From contig JAILWY010000001.1 in the NCBI GenBank assembly GCA_022113835.1, forward strand, positions 1,736,001 through 1,800,000: a stretch of 64,000 bases of DNA. The letters run 5' to 3'. Both the position numbers and the translations under genes were made by a program. The notes below the pieces were generated by a model. The model was given only the letters and a program-made list of their open reading frames with translations. It ran no database searches and had not been told where the DNA came from. The DNA comes from Atopsyche davidsoni (taxonomy: Eukaryota; Arthropoda; Insecta; Trichoptera; Hydrobiosidae). Positions 11,941-21,839 of this stretch are shown here, piece by piece (position 1 is the stretch's first letter; each line of letters begins with the position of its first letter).

Positions 11941-12778
11941 TGAAAGGATCGGTTTCTTCTATGTGCTTCGGTATTTTAACTTAATCTCTATTAAACTTCT
12001 TCTTATTGTAGCTTAAGATATATTTAGTCCTTTTTGCTTCAGTTTTTCTTAGGCAAATCGCAAAGTTAGACGTGGGTTTTTCAAAAATAGGTCAGTTATC
12101 CGCTTATGCTCGTTTTACCACGTTCTGATAGGTCATCAGTTTCATGTTCATGATCATGTTTCTAAATATCAGTTCGCTCACATGGTCACAAACACCTTTG
12201 ACTTATTCATAAACAAAAAAAATCATCACTTTTTCATCACAATATTCGATGAATCCACCCAAAACGAATCAGTGAATTGAGGGCGGTGGTCTTTCTGTAC
12301 TCGAAATTCACATCGTCCCATAATCCTATTGTGCGCGCCGCCCGTGTAGGGAATTAATCTATTTAAATATATTCAGTTTTTAATTCTTAATTGGCCTTTC
12401 TGTACCGCCGATGGGAGGATCGCCGGAATACGAATTATTCGGTCATCGTGCACGGATTATACAAGACGGGATTCCGGTCAAAGGTTCTAAGAAATTGAGG
12501 TTGTATATTTTAATTTTTTTTATTAGATTTATTGCCGGGGGTTTCTATCTGCGCATTTCTATTTAGATAAATCACTGAAACGTAAAATAATTTGTGAATT
12601 ATTTTTATTATTCACATTGCGTTACCATTAAATAATGCAAACAAGCTAATGGTTGAAACTAAAATTATAATATAAAAGATAACTTAAATAACTACTTGTC
12701 ATTTAAATTATTTAAGAGTGTTTACTTGGACTGCGTTTGTGCTTAAAAAAAACAATCGTTAAAGTATAATTTTTGTTG
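11941..12778. other. Unique DNA, weak GC-richer island
   Basis: A GC-richer patch lies at about 12270-12490. No gene recognised. The left part may contain more of the decayed Tc3-like element, but no readable protein remains. Confidence 0.35.
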
Positions 12779-12990
12779 TTGAGGGACAAGGCATTTGATT
12801 CGTGAAGATCCATAATTATAATGATAAAAGTACCTTTGTATTTTGTTATTCATCATCAGATGCTTAACTAAACTAAGCTTAAGCATCTGCTGATGACCCT
12901 GTGTATTGGGTCAAAACTAGTAATGCAAATAATTTTAATAAACTCAAAGTGAAGACAAAATACAAAGCTACTTTTATCATTATATAATAG
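12779..12990. repeat. Hairpin repeat family H, partial copy (H1)
   Basis: Shares its outer block (GAGGGACAAGGCATTTGATT, GATAAAAGTACCTTTGTATT) and inner block (AAACTAGTAATGCAAATAAT, AATAAACTCAAAGTGAAGAC) with the copies at 44195 and 51340. Between them is a short inverted repeat, GATGCTTAA / TTAAGCATC. The left inner arm has been lost. The CTGATGACCC...GGGTCAAAAC core resembles a degraded hammerhead ribozyme (see findings). Confidence 0.7.
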
Positions 12991-13189
12991 TATAATTTAT
13001 GTTTTATTCATATTACTTTAATATAGAAAATTCGTTGAAATATCTTTTACTGTTATTTTAAGTCTAAAGTCGCGAATTTCACATGTAATAACAAATATTT
13101 CATTTAATTATTTCTAGCAAGTACGTGAATTCATAGACATTCTATTCAGATATTTGCCACTTATGAGATTAACATGAAATAATCCAATT

Positions 13190-13440
13190 CAATTTTGGTA
13201 CATGCAAAGTTACGTTTGGTTGCGAAATGGTTTTATCGTAAAACTTGCAGTGTTGCAATATACGGAGTGTTTTCACATATAACAAAATTAAAAGTTTTAA
13301 CTGGCTCTCCCCTCGACGCTGCACTGGACCATAATTGTGTGAGCTCTCGCAGACCTCGCTGGACAAAGTCAATTACCAGCAGACGTTTCGGGCAAACACT
13401 CCCCTTCTGAGGGCACAATAGAGAATTCACAACCATTTTA
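13190..13440. other. GC-richer block with a possible retroelement end
   Basis: Several overlapping frames cross this block on both strands and none has family features. On the minus strand the stretch around 13380-13420 reads CTCAGAAGGGG, then GTGTTTGCCC, then GAAACGTC. That is reminiscent of the hammerhead-type ends of Penelope-like retroelements, but the catalytic core is not intact. It may be a SINE or Penelope-type end fragment. Confidence 0.25.
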
Positions 13441-13651
13441 CATGGTAAATAGGTTATATCATAATGTTTAAACTCATTTTTTGGTCAAACACCGATTTAC
13501 TGTGTATACCATAGGTTCCCAAAAAATTAAATTGCGGGTCCACGAACTGTTAATGGGGATCTACGAGAGTGGATCCCCTTTAAGCAGGTCATCATCACAA
13601 TGGATTATCAATACATACGGTTACATTGAAGAATCGGAAGTCATACTGCAA

Positions 13652-13963
13652 GAAGAACTGATCGAAATAAGCACTGATGAAGAACTGAAGGTGCAGTCTA
13701 GAAAGGGATATCAGCAATGTTGGTTTCAAAGAGACATACCTGCTATTTATCCTGCATTATGGACTATCGCAAGAAGGTTTTTGATAGCTTTTCCATCTTT
13801 ATTCCTCGTGGAAAGGGGTTTCAGTGCAGTTGCCATTCTTCTAACAAAAAAAAAAAATAAATTGGAAATCACTGGGCAAGGATATTTAAAGTTAAATCTG
13901 ACTTATTTGAAGCCAAATATTGAAAATTTTCTATTAAAGCATCAGACCCATCCATCCCATTAA
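13652..13963 (+). pseudogene. hAT transposase (ZBED5/SCAND3-like) C-terminal dimerisation domain remnant
   Basis: The frame reads EELIEISTDEELKVQ, WFQRDIPAIYPALWTIARRF and FPSLFLVERGFSAVAILLTK, then LEITGQGYLKLNLTYLKPNI, and stops at 13961-13963. This is the C-terminal hAT dimerisation region seen in transposon-derived proteins of the ZBED5, SCAND3 and FAM200 type, including the hallmark SxxxERxFS-like block (LVERGFSAV). The BED zinc finger and RNase H-like catalytic core are missing. The frame opens upstream at 13481, but that ATG lies outside the element and the first ~57 codons are terminal repeat and flank read by chance. It is a fragment without a catalytic domain; a domesticated function is unlikely but was not tested. 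Confidence 0.85.
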
Positions 13964-14033
13964 AAGTATTGATTTTTATTAGTACATGGTACTATATTTG
14001 CATTTTGTGTATTTTAATTTATAAAAATATACA

Positions 14034-14100
14034 GTAAAACCTCAATATAACGGACCCCTGTTTAACGTATTTCAGATATAACGGACAAAAAATTCGGGAC
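14034..14100 (+). repeat. pogo/Tigger-type transposon end fragment
   Basis: CAGTAAAACCTCAATATAAC begins at 14034 and a second, similar ATATAACGGACAAAAAATTC follows. CAGTAAAACCTC...ATAACGGA is the typical start of pogo/Tigger-like elements. No opposite end or transposase was found. It is embedded in the hAT element's 3' part. Confidence 0.5.
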
Positions 14101-14183
14101 AATTCTACGAAAAACAGGAAAACTCGACAAGGGGTCGACGGGACAAAATAGTTTGGGAGCCTATGGTGTATACTGTATTACTA

Positions 14184-14458
14184 CAAGATTAGACAGGGAG
14201 GTATTTTTTGTTTTTAAACTGAAAATGGTGTCTCGTGCTCTTTAGCTCTCGATCCTCTTCAGCGAAAAAAAAAAAACAAAAAAAAATGGCAGGGAGGTAT
14301 GGATGATTTGAAATAAAGAAACTTAAATTTTATTTTTCAACGTGTAACTTGAATGTTTCCATTACAAAAATCTATTGACTAGCAGATATCCCCACTTTTT
14401 ATCCACCAAGGTTATCTCCACCTTGTTCAAATCATCCATACCTTCCTGCCTAACCCTG
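14184..14458. mobile_element. Small inverted-repeat element (MITE-like)
   Basis: Ends are inverted copies of each other (left AGATTAGACAGGGAGGTAT; right ATACCTTCCTGCCTAACCCT). A second, inner pair is almost perfect over 24 bp (14288-14311 against 14427-14450). No coding capacity. The family is unknown. It lies 18 bp from the end of the hAT element. Confidence 0.5.
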
Positions 14459-15762
14459 TATAATACTGGAGTATACTTTTAATATTGTGATGATAGTGCT
14501 GATGATGTTGGCAACTCGACGATTAAAAATTTATGTATTAGTATAAAGTCAAAATCTGGTGTTTTTTTTAAATTGACAGTTTCAGTTTAGAGCAAGACCA
14601 TGCGTTGTTAAATTTGATGTGTTAAGGTTTGTTTAAGAATGAGTTATGTGACAGTTCCCAGTCAAGGTTCACATAAACTGGTCCCTGCAGATCTTTCCTG
14701 GGAATTTTATTACATACATGTGCGTGCTGTGTATTGTCAATTTAAGAAAATAAATTTTAGACATAAGCGCATGATAAATAATGGCTTATTTTTTACTACA
14801 GGCTTCGAATATGTATTGTAAAGGATTATTAGGAACAGCATGTGAAAGCGATGCTCGGTGAAACTCTGAGACAAAGCAGATTAACTCTACACAGACAAAC
14901 TCCTGAGATAAATTTATTGTCAGTCACAAATGTTTGAATACCTCGAGAGATTTATTTGAGTCTTATGAATGACCATAACCTCGGTAATTTTTTGTAATTT
15001 TTTTGTTTGTTAAAGTGCTAGTTTACCATCAGAGGGGTCACGATGTCCGTGTCTAAAAAAGCCGCCATATCCGTGTGCCATTTATAAAAAAAGTGTAAAA
15101 TTTGTAATGAAAGTGTTTTAAAAATAAAATAATACAGTCCACTAGTATTCACGAACCTTTGGCGAATTCGTGAATTCATCCCGTAGAAGCCGAACGACTG
15201 CAAAAAAATTTCTAAAGTGAAAATAATATAATTAGTAGCCGTCGCCAACAGATAATTATATATGAAACAAAGAAGACAAATTCTGAAGTAGTCATTTACA
15301 TACGTCAACATTTAAGTATTCGCAAATTATATTTTTTTTATTTAAAAATCGGATTGAAATATAAACCGAGAAAACTGCTTTCAAAAACGGACATGACAAC
15401 AAAGAAGTCAAGTCCAAAGCAGAAAACGAGATAAATATTCGAATAAAACCATTCTTCTCTTCAGTCGTCTTATTAGTGATTTCCTATCACAACAACTGGG
15501 TTCACAGGATTCCAATCATTTTATTTTGCCCGTGCTCATTATGAATGGCTTTTATTCACAAAAATCATTAAAAAAAGAGATCCAACAAGCCGGCGGCTTC
15601 TCTTTCTTTTCCTCCACTGCACTCTTCCCTCCTCCTCACCCTCAACCCTCCACCACCCCTCGACCCACTGAGGTTAGGTTAGCTGGGTTAGGTCGGGGCT
15701 AACGAAATATACAGGGCGAGAAATGACTTTGGGATAACGACTCGATTTATTTTAACGTTGAG
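14459..15762. other. Unique DNA, one pyrimidine-rich GC patch
   Basis: No gene recognised. The frame on the minus strand at 15018-15311 has no family features. At 15590-15700 there is a C/T-rich block (TCCTCCTCACCCTCAACCCT) followed by two loose TTAGG units (GAGGTTAGGTTAGCTGGGTT). Confidence 0.4.
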
Positions 15763-15935
15763 ATTTATTGAAAATTTTATGTGGCGATTTATACTTTACT
15801 AGCGCGAAAATTTACGAAAATCTGTCAACTTCAAGCGAAAACAAGCTGAGAAAAATTTAAAATATTCATTGAAAATCATAATAGTTAGCATTCTTCTCTG
15901 TCCCCAGTGAGAAATCACAACAGTATTTTATTTTA
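15763..15935 (+). repeat. Direct repeat, left copy (~175 bp)
   Basis: This copy (landmark GCGATTTATACTTTACTAGC at 15784) recurs 357 bp to the right at 16141 with very few differences. Between the two copies lies a half tRNA-like element. The repeat is not seen elsewhere in the window, so this looks like a local segmental duplication rather than a dispersed family. Confidence 0.85.
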
Positions 15936-15937
15936 TT

Positions 15938-16118
15938 TGATTTGTGTGGGATTTGAGAAACCACATCCCCAAGCTTACATGCCCGGTGCATTAGCAATTA
16001 TACTAACGAATCACTGGTACTTAGTGAGAATTTTTAAAAATCATATTCTATGCGTGAACCAACGTACTTATAATGCCAATTAAATATTGTGTGACTTGCA
16101 ATAATGGACTTTTACTTG
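15938..16118 (-). repeat. tRNA-like half element, subfamily A (A4)
   Basis: One arm only, tRNA-like unit antisense: it starts near GATTTGTGTGGGATTTGAG and includes the complement of the A box (AATTATACTAACGAATCAC). The usual middle segment follows (AATTAAATATTGTGTGACTT). It ends exactly where the second copy of the 175-bp direct repeat begins. Confidence 0.8.
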
Positions 16119-16293
16119 GATTTATTGAAAAATTTATGTGGCGATTTATACTTTACTAGCGCGAAAATTTACGAAAATCTGTCAACTTCAACAAGCGAAA
16201 ACAAGCTGAGAAAAATTTAAAATATTCATTGAAAATCATAATATTTACAATTCTTCTCTGTCCGCAGTGAAAAATCACAACAGTATTTTATTT
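16119..16293 (+). repeat. Direct repeat, right copy (~175 bp)
   Basis: Second copy of the segment at 15763-15935, with a small insertion (CAACAAGCG versus CAAGCG) and a few substitutions. Confidence 0.85.
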
Positions 16294-16859
16294 AAAAGAG
16301 ATATATAAAGCTTCAAAATTCACTATTTATGATAAATTTTATTTACGGTGGTCTCTATTTTTTCGGGATTTCAAGTTGGAATTGCTTTCGGAGAATCGAC
16401 GCTCTAGCATTAGGGGATGATCACCCTTCTGTATCCCGGCTTTCAATCCAAATTGAAATTTTACGGAACTTAAATATAACTACCCATCCCGTTGGTCATC
16501 CAAACGATGAGACGACGAAAAACTAAAAATAAACAAAAATACGTTAAAAAAATGACTGCCTCAAATGGAGATTAACTCGAGTACCTCAGTGAGAGGTTCT
16601 TTCTCTTTTTAATGGCAAGTCGTTGAATGCGTCCATCTTGGATTATTTTTTTTCTCAAACGTCCAACTTACTCAGCCCTCGACTCGCGCACCAATTAGGG
16701 AGCTGTCGCCGCGGGTCTAATTATCGGCGGAAATTGATTGGCTGGAGGGACGAAAATTTAAAATTCAAATTAAAGATTTACTCCTCTAATTTGTATCAAT
16801 GCAAAAAAAAATATTTTTTTTTTTCACTGTATTTATTTATATATTAAAGATTTTTTGTG
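16294..16859. other. Two GC-richer islands
   Basis: Islands at about 16370-16480 and 16660-16760. Short frames cross each but have no splice support or family features. Candidate conserved noncoding DNA only. Confidence 0.3.
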
Positions 16860-17395
16860 ATGACCGTCTAAAAAATATCATCGTGATTTGTGTGGGGTTT
16901 GAGAAACCACATCCCCAAGCTTACATGGCCGGTGCATTACTAATTATACTAACGAATCACTGATACTTAGTGAGAATTTTTAACAATCATATCCTATAAG
17001 TGAACCAACGTACTTATAATGCCAATTAAATATTGTGTGACTTGCAATACTAGACTTTTAAACCAAAGATCTTTGTGAAGCATATAAATCCGATCTGGAT
17101 AGTATTATTTTTAAAGTCTATTTAACTTTTCATTCAGTACTTTGGTTTAAAAGTCTAGTATTGCAGGTCACACAATATTTAATTGGCATTATAAGTACGT
17201 TGGTTCACTTATAGGATATGATTGTTAAAAATTCTCACTAAGTATCAGTGATTCGTTAGTATAATTGGTAACGCACCAGCCATGTAAGCTTGGGAATGTG
17301 GATTCTCAAATCTCACACAAATCTTGATGTATTTTTCTGAGAGTTTCTTTAATCATTTTTCAATATTTGAAAAAATGTTACTTAATCATTATCAG
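16860..17395. repeat. Large tRNA-like palindrome, subfamily A (A5)
   Basis: A nearly complete foldback of about 535 bp. The left arm has an antisense tRNA-like unit at 16883-16960. The right arm has the sense unit starting about 17249, with its B box degraded (GGATTCTCAAATCTC). Between them the arms mirror each other over long blocks (CACTTATAGGATATGATTGT against its complement; GGCATTATAAGTACGTTGG; TTAAAAGTCTAGTATTGC). Transcribed or single-stranded, it would fold into a hairpin of about 200 bp. Neither arm codes for protein. Confidence 0.85.
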
Positions 17396-17721
17396 TATTT
17401 ATTTACGTTAATTTTCACAAGAACTTAGATTGTTTTTTAAATAATAAAGACCGATTAAGACTAGAAGATTGGCTGTCGTAAATTAATAAAACAAAATCAG
17501 TCAATGGTGAAAATCAAATAATTGGGTATTAATTACAGAGATTTTCAACAGCCTGAGGCTTTAAGAAATTTCGCCGCGATGGTTTTTCCTTTGTTCTTTT
17601 GAAACGGCCCTCAAATAAGTGGTTAAAACGTCTCGGGAATAGATATGACCACCACATTAAAAGCCACTGGTAATTTTGCTTTATTTGAAATTAAAATTGT
17701 TTTTAAAAAGTTTATATAAAT

Positions 17722-18272
17722 CAGAGGTACCCAAAGTGGTCAATATCGACCCCAAGGGGTCGATTTCGCCCTGCAAGGGGTCGATGATAGCAAAAAATAA
17801 AATTGGGGATCCATGAACTTTAAATGGGGGTCTACGAGAGTGGATCCCATTTAAACAGGTCATCACCAAAATTTAGACATTTCGTAAATGTCATAATGCA
17901 CCGAACACAGATTGTACCTATGTACTTTGTATGTTTTTAATTCATGTATCTTATTCTATTTAAGATATTAAAATGGAATTCCACCAAGTATTCTCTGTCA
18001 AAAATATTGATTCTCTGAATGTTACTATATATGCATTTTGTATGTTTTTAATTAATATAGGTATAACTAACTTTACATGTATTTTAACTTTTTCATTTTT
18101 AAACCCACTGTACAGTAAACCTTATGAAAGTGAGTTGTTCTATATAAGATGTCAAAAGTATGTTTGAAGTTGATGAATTTGTAAAAATTCCATATTAGCA
18201 AGGCAGGGGGTCGACGAAAAACAGGAAAACTCGACAAGGGGTCGACGGGACAAAATAGTTTAGGAAACTATG
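17722..18272. mobile_element. Non-autonomous hAT derivative, exact 8-bp target duplication
   Basis: Left end CAGAGGTACCCAAAGTGG and right end TTTAGGAAACTATG form imperfect inverted repeats. Both sides carry ATATAAAT (17714-17721 and 18273-18280) as an 8-bp target duplication. The 5' 150 bp (GGTCTACGAGAGTGGATCCC) and 3' 70 bp (GGGTCGACGGGACAAAATAG) match the 656-bp hAT element at 13510, so both come from the same lineage. No transposase sequence remains. A fragment of an X element end (about 17970-18010, AAATGGAATTCCACCAAGTA) lies inside. Confidence 0.9.
17965..18012 (-). repeat. X element end fragment (X7)
   Basis: About 45 bp matching the terminal inverted repeat of family X (GGAATTCCACCAAGTA, then CTGTCAAAAATATTGA), nested inside the hAT derivative. 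Confidence 0.65.
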
Positions 18273-18297
18273 ATATAAATGAAAACATTACAGATCG

Positions 18298-18526
18298 TCA
18301 CAAAAATGTATTTTCACATGTCATTTGAACGTTATCGAATAATGTCATCAGCTCTATCTTGATTCCGCCATTGGTATTCGCGACAGGTCTCCTGAAGCTA
18401 GTTTCTTCCTGTTGTAATTCGATATGGGAGTCGGTGTCGCCGGCACGTTCCTTATATGAGGATCCCTCCGGAGAACTGTTGCTGCTGTGGAAGCTCTTCA
18501 TCCACCTGGACTGGCTCCGCACGTGA
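18298..18526 (-). CDS. Candidate host exon, unknown protein
   Basis: On the minus strand a strong acceptor (TGTCTGTTTGCAG) precedes a frame that reads HVRSQSRWMKSFHSSNSSP and continues through KERAGDTDSHIELQQEET and FRRPVANTNGGIKIELM to a TGA at 18298-18300. The base composition and codon pattern are far more gene-like than the surroundings, and the polar, serine-rich, charged residues resemble a cytoplasmic tail or linker. If it is a last exon, it encodes the C-terminal ~76 residues, entering in phase 2. If internal, the donor would lie near ACATGTGAAAAT. The hAT element at 17722-18272 lies just downstream. I do not recognise the protein. No other exon of the same gene was identified. Confidence 0.45.
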
Positions 18527-18588
18527 CTGCAAACAGACACGACATGTTTTCTATTGGCATCCAATATGATTAACTTACAAGAATGCAA

Positions 18589-19780
18589 TTTATACTAACC
18601 AATCGTATAATTACAAATACTCTTGAACGATAATTATTTTTATCTATATATACAAAGTAAATTATATTGACTAAAAAAACTACACAGTGAAAAAATATGA
18701 AAGTAATCATCGCCCCGCATGTTTTCAATAACTTGATATTTTAATAACACTTCTTCGTGTATAAAATAAGTCTTCCCATGCACCTTTTATTTTGTCGGTG
18801 GAATTTTTTCATTAATAATTCATGTATTTATATCGTGAAAATTCCGTTTACTTTCAGCACATATTTTTGTGAGGTTATTTCGGCTTATAGAAAATTTGAT
18901 ATGCAATCCTTTCTTGAACTATTTTTCTTAGGTAGAGAAAATTTTGTTAATAGTCTACTGATATTTCTTTTAGTTACTTATTCATGAATTGTTAATTGAT
19001 AAAATATATTTGTTTTTGATATTTTGTTCTTTAAGAATTTTTAATGATAAAAATTATTATTTTTTTATTTAATATTAAAAATAATATCTTATATTAAAAA
19101 CAAACACAACTTTCAGTAATATTTGTTTGATATTAATAATGGCAGAAAATCCATCAACGTCTGCCGGCATGACTTAACAGAATACACGAGTTTAAAATAA
19201 CTAACTTTAGAGTAGCACTCAACCTGCCCTCGATCAACTTTTTAAAATTATTACAACATACCGCTAAATGTTTATACTTATTATTGAAAACTCACAACAA
19301 ATATTGAAGAAAGTCTTATTCATTGCAATGACATAAAAAAATATTATTAAATTTAGACATGCTCGATAAATTCCGATCAATTTTCTAGAGGACAATAAAC
19401 ATTTTTGTTTTTGAGTGCTTTCGAATTTCAAGGGCACCTTCAAGTATCCATTGAAAGTTCGAAATTTCATAGCCAAGTGGCAATAATACTACATGGAGTA
19501 TTACACATAAAACCAGTATGAAGTGCATAAAATTCTGAGAGACAACCCAGGTTAGTTTCTCAATCAACGCATAAATAATAAAACGAATAATGTACGACAA
19601 TTTTGACAAGAGAGCAGGTTTAAAATATAAACACAATCAATGTAAAAAGGCTCCGCAATACAATTTTTTTTTTAAATGTTTATCAGTATCTGTTAGATAC
19701 GTTTCTATTATTTGCCTTATAAGCTATTATATACTTTACAATCGTTTCTCATTAAATCTAATCAAAAATTAATTCCAATA
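18589..19780. other. AT-rich DNA, nothing recognised
   Basis: Several short frames on both strands, all AT-rich, overlapping each other and without motifs. No repeat copy of the families found elsewhere. Confidence 0.5.
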
Positions 19781-20220
19781 CGTGATGACCCGGACACAAA
19801 TCAGTTGCACGAGGGGCCGTTACCCTCCGGCCACAGTCCGCAGTGTCTAGCACGGTGCCTGGCAAAACGGACATTCAGTCAGCACACCAAGTCTTACGTC
19901 GTTTATTAACTCTTTGCACTCTGTAATGCCGCAACTCGAGAGGTGCGTCTCAGTCACCAATTTGTTTGGTGCGGAAGTTCGATGTGCGGTGATATCTTGT
20001 TTATGTTTATGTGATCTTGTTCATTATTGTTCGTTCTTAAACACTGCCTATATAATTTTACTAAGATGATGTTATCTCCCTTTCAAACTACGTAAGAATG
20101 TCTTATTTAAGATAAGTGCGGCACCATTAGGACTGCATTGTGCACACAGTTCGACCTTGACAGCCGTGGCAAAAGGACTAGATGTGTGCCTAATAAACCC
20201 ATATATTTTTTGCTTGTACT
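19781..20220 (+). repeat. LTR-like segment (possible solo LTR)
   Basis: Starts TGATGACCCGGACACAAATC, a start seen in many insect Ty3/gypsy-type LTRs. It is GC-richer than its surroundings and includes a possible polyadenylation signal (AATAAA near 20192) close to the right end. No flanking duplication or second LTR was found. The sub-segment from about 19905 (TTAACTCTTTGCACTCTG) alternatively resembles a piggyBac-type TTAA end. Both readings are tentative. Confidence 0.35.
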
Positions 20221-20628
20221 TCTTATCGTAATCATTCATTTGAAGGTCCTTATTTGTTTAAACTTATATTGAACTGAGGAATAGATTTTTTTCTCCCCCA
20301 CAATATTAAATAGCTTTCACCGAAATTCACCAAAAGCGCTACGAAACGCTTCGAGTTGATGATTAGTCCGCGCGGAAACGGTCTCGGAAACATTCAAATC
20401 AAATTTGAATTTATTAGAAACTAGCGGTAATACGGCGCGAGCTACTACGCTAAATAAAAAAATTAAATACTTTTATTTGTTCGAAAATTGTTTTTGTTTT
20501 TTATCTTAATACTACCGGATATATTGAGTTTTTTCGGTAGGTGTGTGTTTCAAAAACATTGTTTCGATCACGTATCGGTGCCTATATAAAAAAGTAAGTA
20601 AACGAATACTCTTCAAAAAAGGAACAGG

Positions 20629-20631
<3 letters not shown>
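20221..20631. other. Unique DNA with one GC-richer patch
   Basis: Patch at 20330-20450 with the perfect inverted repeat ATTCAAATCAAATTTGAAT. No gene. Confidence 0.35.

Positions 20632-20659
<28 letters not shown>
20632..20659. repeat. (TA)n microsatellite
   Basis: An uninterrupted alternating TA tract of about 28 bp. Confidence 0.95.
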
Positions 20660-20679
20660 GTAAAAATCATACATTCGAT

Positions 20680-20735
20680 TCATTCATCCCTTTACCCAGG
20701 GAGCGCACTTTTCGCTGTTCCCTAGTCTGCTTCCC
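20680..20735 (+). repeat. Repeat Z fragment
   Basis: CCAGGGAGCGCACTTTTCGC followed by TGTTCCCT matches the left part of the Z copy at 55500-55805. Confidence 0.6.
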
Positions 20736-20781
20736 CATCCTATATAAAACTCTTCATCTATATAAACATCTTCCCATATAA

Positions 20782-20784
<3 letters not shown>

Positions 20785-20816
<32 letters not shown>
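20785..20816. repeat. (TA)n microsatellite inside a palindrome
   Basis: A TA tract of about 32 bp bracketed by AAAC and GTTT, giving a symmetrical hairpin. Confidence 0.95.
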
Positions 20817-20819
<3 letters not shown>

Positions 20820-20866
20820 TTGATATCCACCAATGATATAAAACAAATGAATGACAGTTTTGTGTT

Positions 20867-20894
20867 GTTTTTTGTTGTTGTTGTTGTTGTTGTG
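20867..20894. repeat. (TTG)n microsatellite
   Basis: About eight TTG units. A frame across it (VVVVV...) is a by-product. Confidence 0.95.
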
Positions 20895-21474
20895 GCAGCC
20901 TGCATTATACAACTTCATACTAATCTTAACAAACATCAAGATCAGTATTTTTTTGTTGGCAGCCTGCATATACGCGAAAATGTTATTGTTCCTTTTTTGA
21001 AAAGTATTTGTTACCGCAAAATGTTGAAATTTTTGTATGGGAAATGTCGAAAATCTATCAGACCTCAGTATTATTGGCTTTCAAATGAAACCGGTTTGGG
21101 GCATATCGGTTGGATGGTTCTAAAGCCTATAGCGGCCGGATATCCGGCGGTTTGTGTTTTATATATATAGATTTATGTAGAATTTTGAAACTATTTTTTT
21201 ATGACAATCAGCATGAGGACTCGTTCTGTAGCATGCGGAGTATAGTTCCTTGCGGGGTTGGCGGCTGCATGGCACGCGATGGCCCGCTTAGAGCGGCGCT
21301 TATCGATTGATATGCGCGCCAATGCATTTACTGCTTACCATTCAGGCGGAGGCGTTGTCCTGAAAATGTCACAGTGAATACGGCAATTCTAATTCTTTTT
21401 AGCCTACTGGAATTGTATATAATAAACAACGTAGTCTGTATTCACTGCCAAATCATCTGTATTCATCAAGTGCC

Positions 21475-21740
21475 TTTCTTCAGAGGTGGTTGGCGACCGT
21501 TTCACTGAGCATATACTCATCCTGAGCCAGTGCTCATGAAGGGAAAAATATTAAAGTGAGTCTTCGAGTCTGCGTATTGTTGCTGCCTATTAGCATTATT
21601 ATATAATATTTTCCTTACAAAGCTCTAGCGTTTAGATCTGATACTCTTTCTGCAGCAAGTTACAGAAACCTCGATAAGATACCTCCAGAGCACATCCCTC
21701 CTCAATCATTACAAGTCCACTATTCTATTACCGATCCTTT
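21475..21740 (+). repeat. Dispersed repeat Z (copy Z1)
   Basis: Begins CATCAAGTGCCTTTCTTCAG and continues GAGCATATACTCATCCTGAG and AAGCTCTAGCGTTTAGATCT. The same blocks in the same order occur at 36888 and 52676, and inverted at 55500. About 265 bp, diverged. Family unknown; one inverted copy holds a 90-codon open frame. Confidence 0.75.
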
Positions 21741-21839
21741 ACACAGAATTGCAGCTATGCACAAGCAACAGAATAGGGAGAGCGGGAATATTTCTACTAA
21801 CTTTTAAATTTGAAAATGATATATGCGTAAGGTTTTATT

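Larger units (their letters stand above)
13510..14165 (+). mobile_element. hAT element, internally deleted, exact 8-bp target duplication
   Basis: Ends CATAGGTTCCCAAA (13510) and TTTGGGAGCCTATG (to 14165) form 14-bp terminal inverted repeats with one mismatch. Both sides are flanked by GTGTATAC (13502-13509 and 14166-14173), the 8-bp target duplication expected of hAT transposition. The element is only 656 bp: a short 5' end, then the last ~100 codons of the transposase, then a 3' end rich in GGGTCGACGGGACAAAATAG. A pogo/Tigger-like end sits inside it (14034-14100). It was probably mobilised in trans. The 5' region is related to the hAT derivative at 17722-18272. Confidence 0.9.

Noticed and set aside
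13481..13651. N-terminal 57 codons of the 160-codon hAT frame
   Set aside because: The ATG is upstream of the element's left end and target duplication. This part is flank and terminal repeat read by chance.
15667..15700. TTAGG-type telomere repeat
   Set aside because: Only two adjacent units plus a third interrupted one in a biased stretch. Too little to call.
20820..21170. 116-codon frame with a run of valines
   Set aside because: The frame exists because of the TTG microsatellite. No motif, and the microsatellite codes the valine run.
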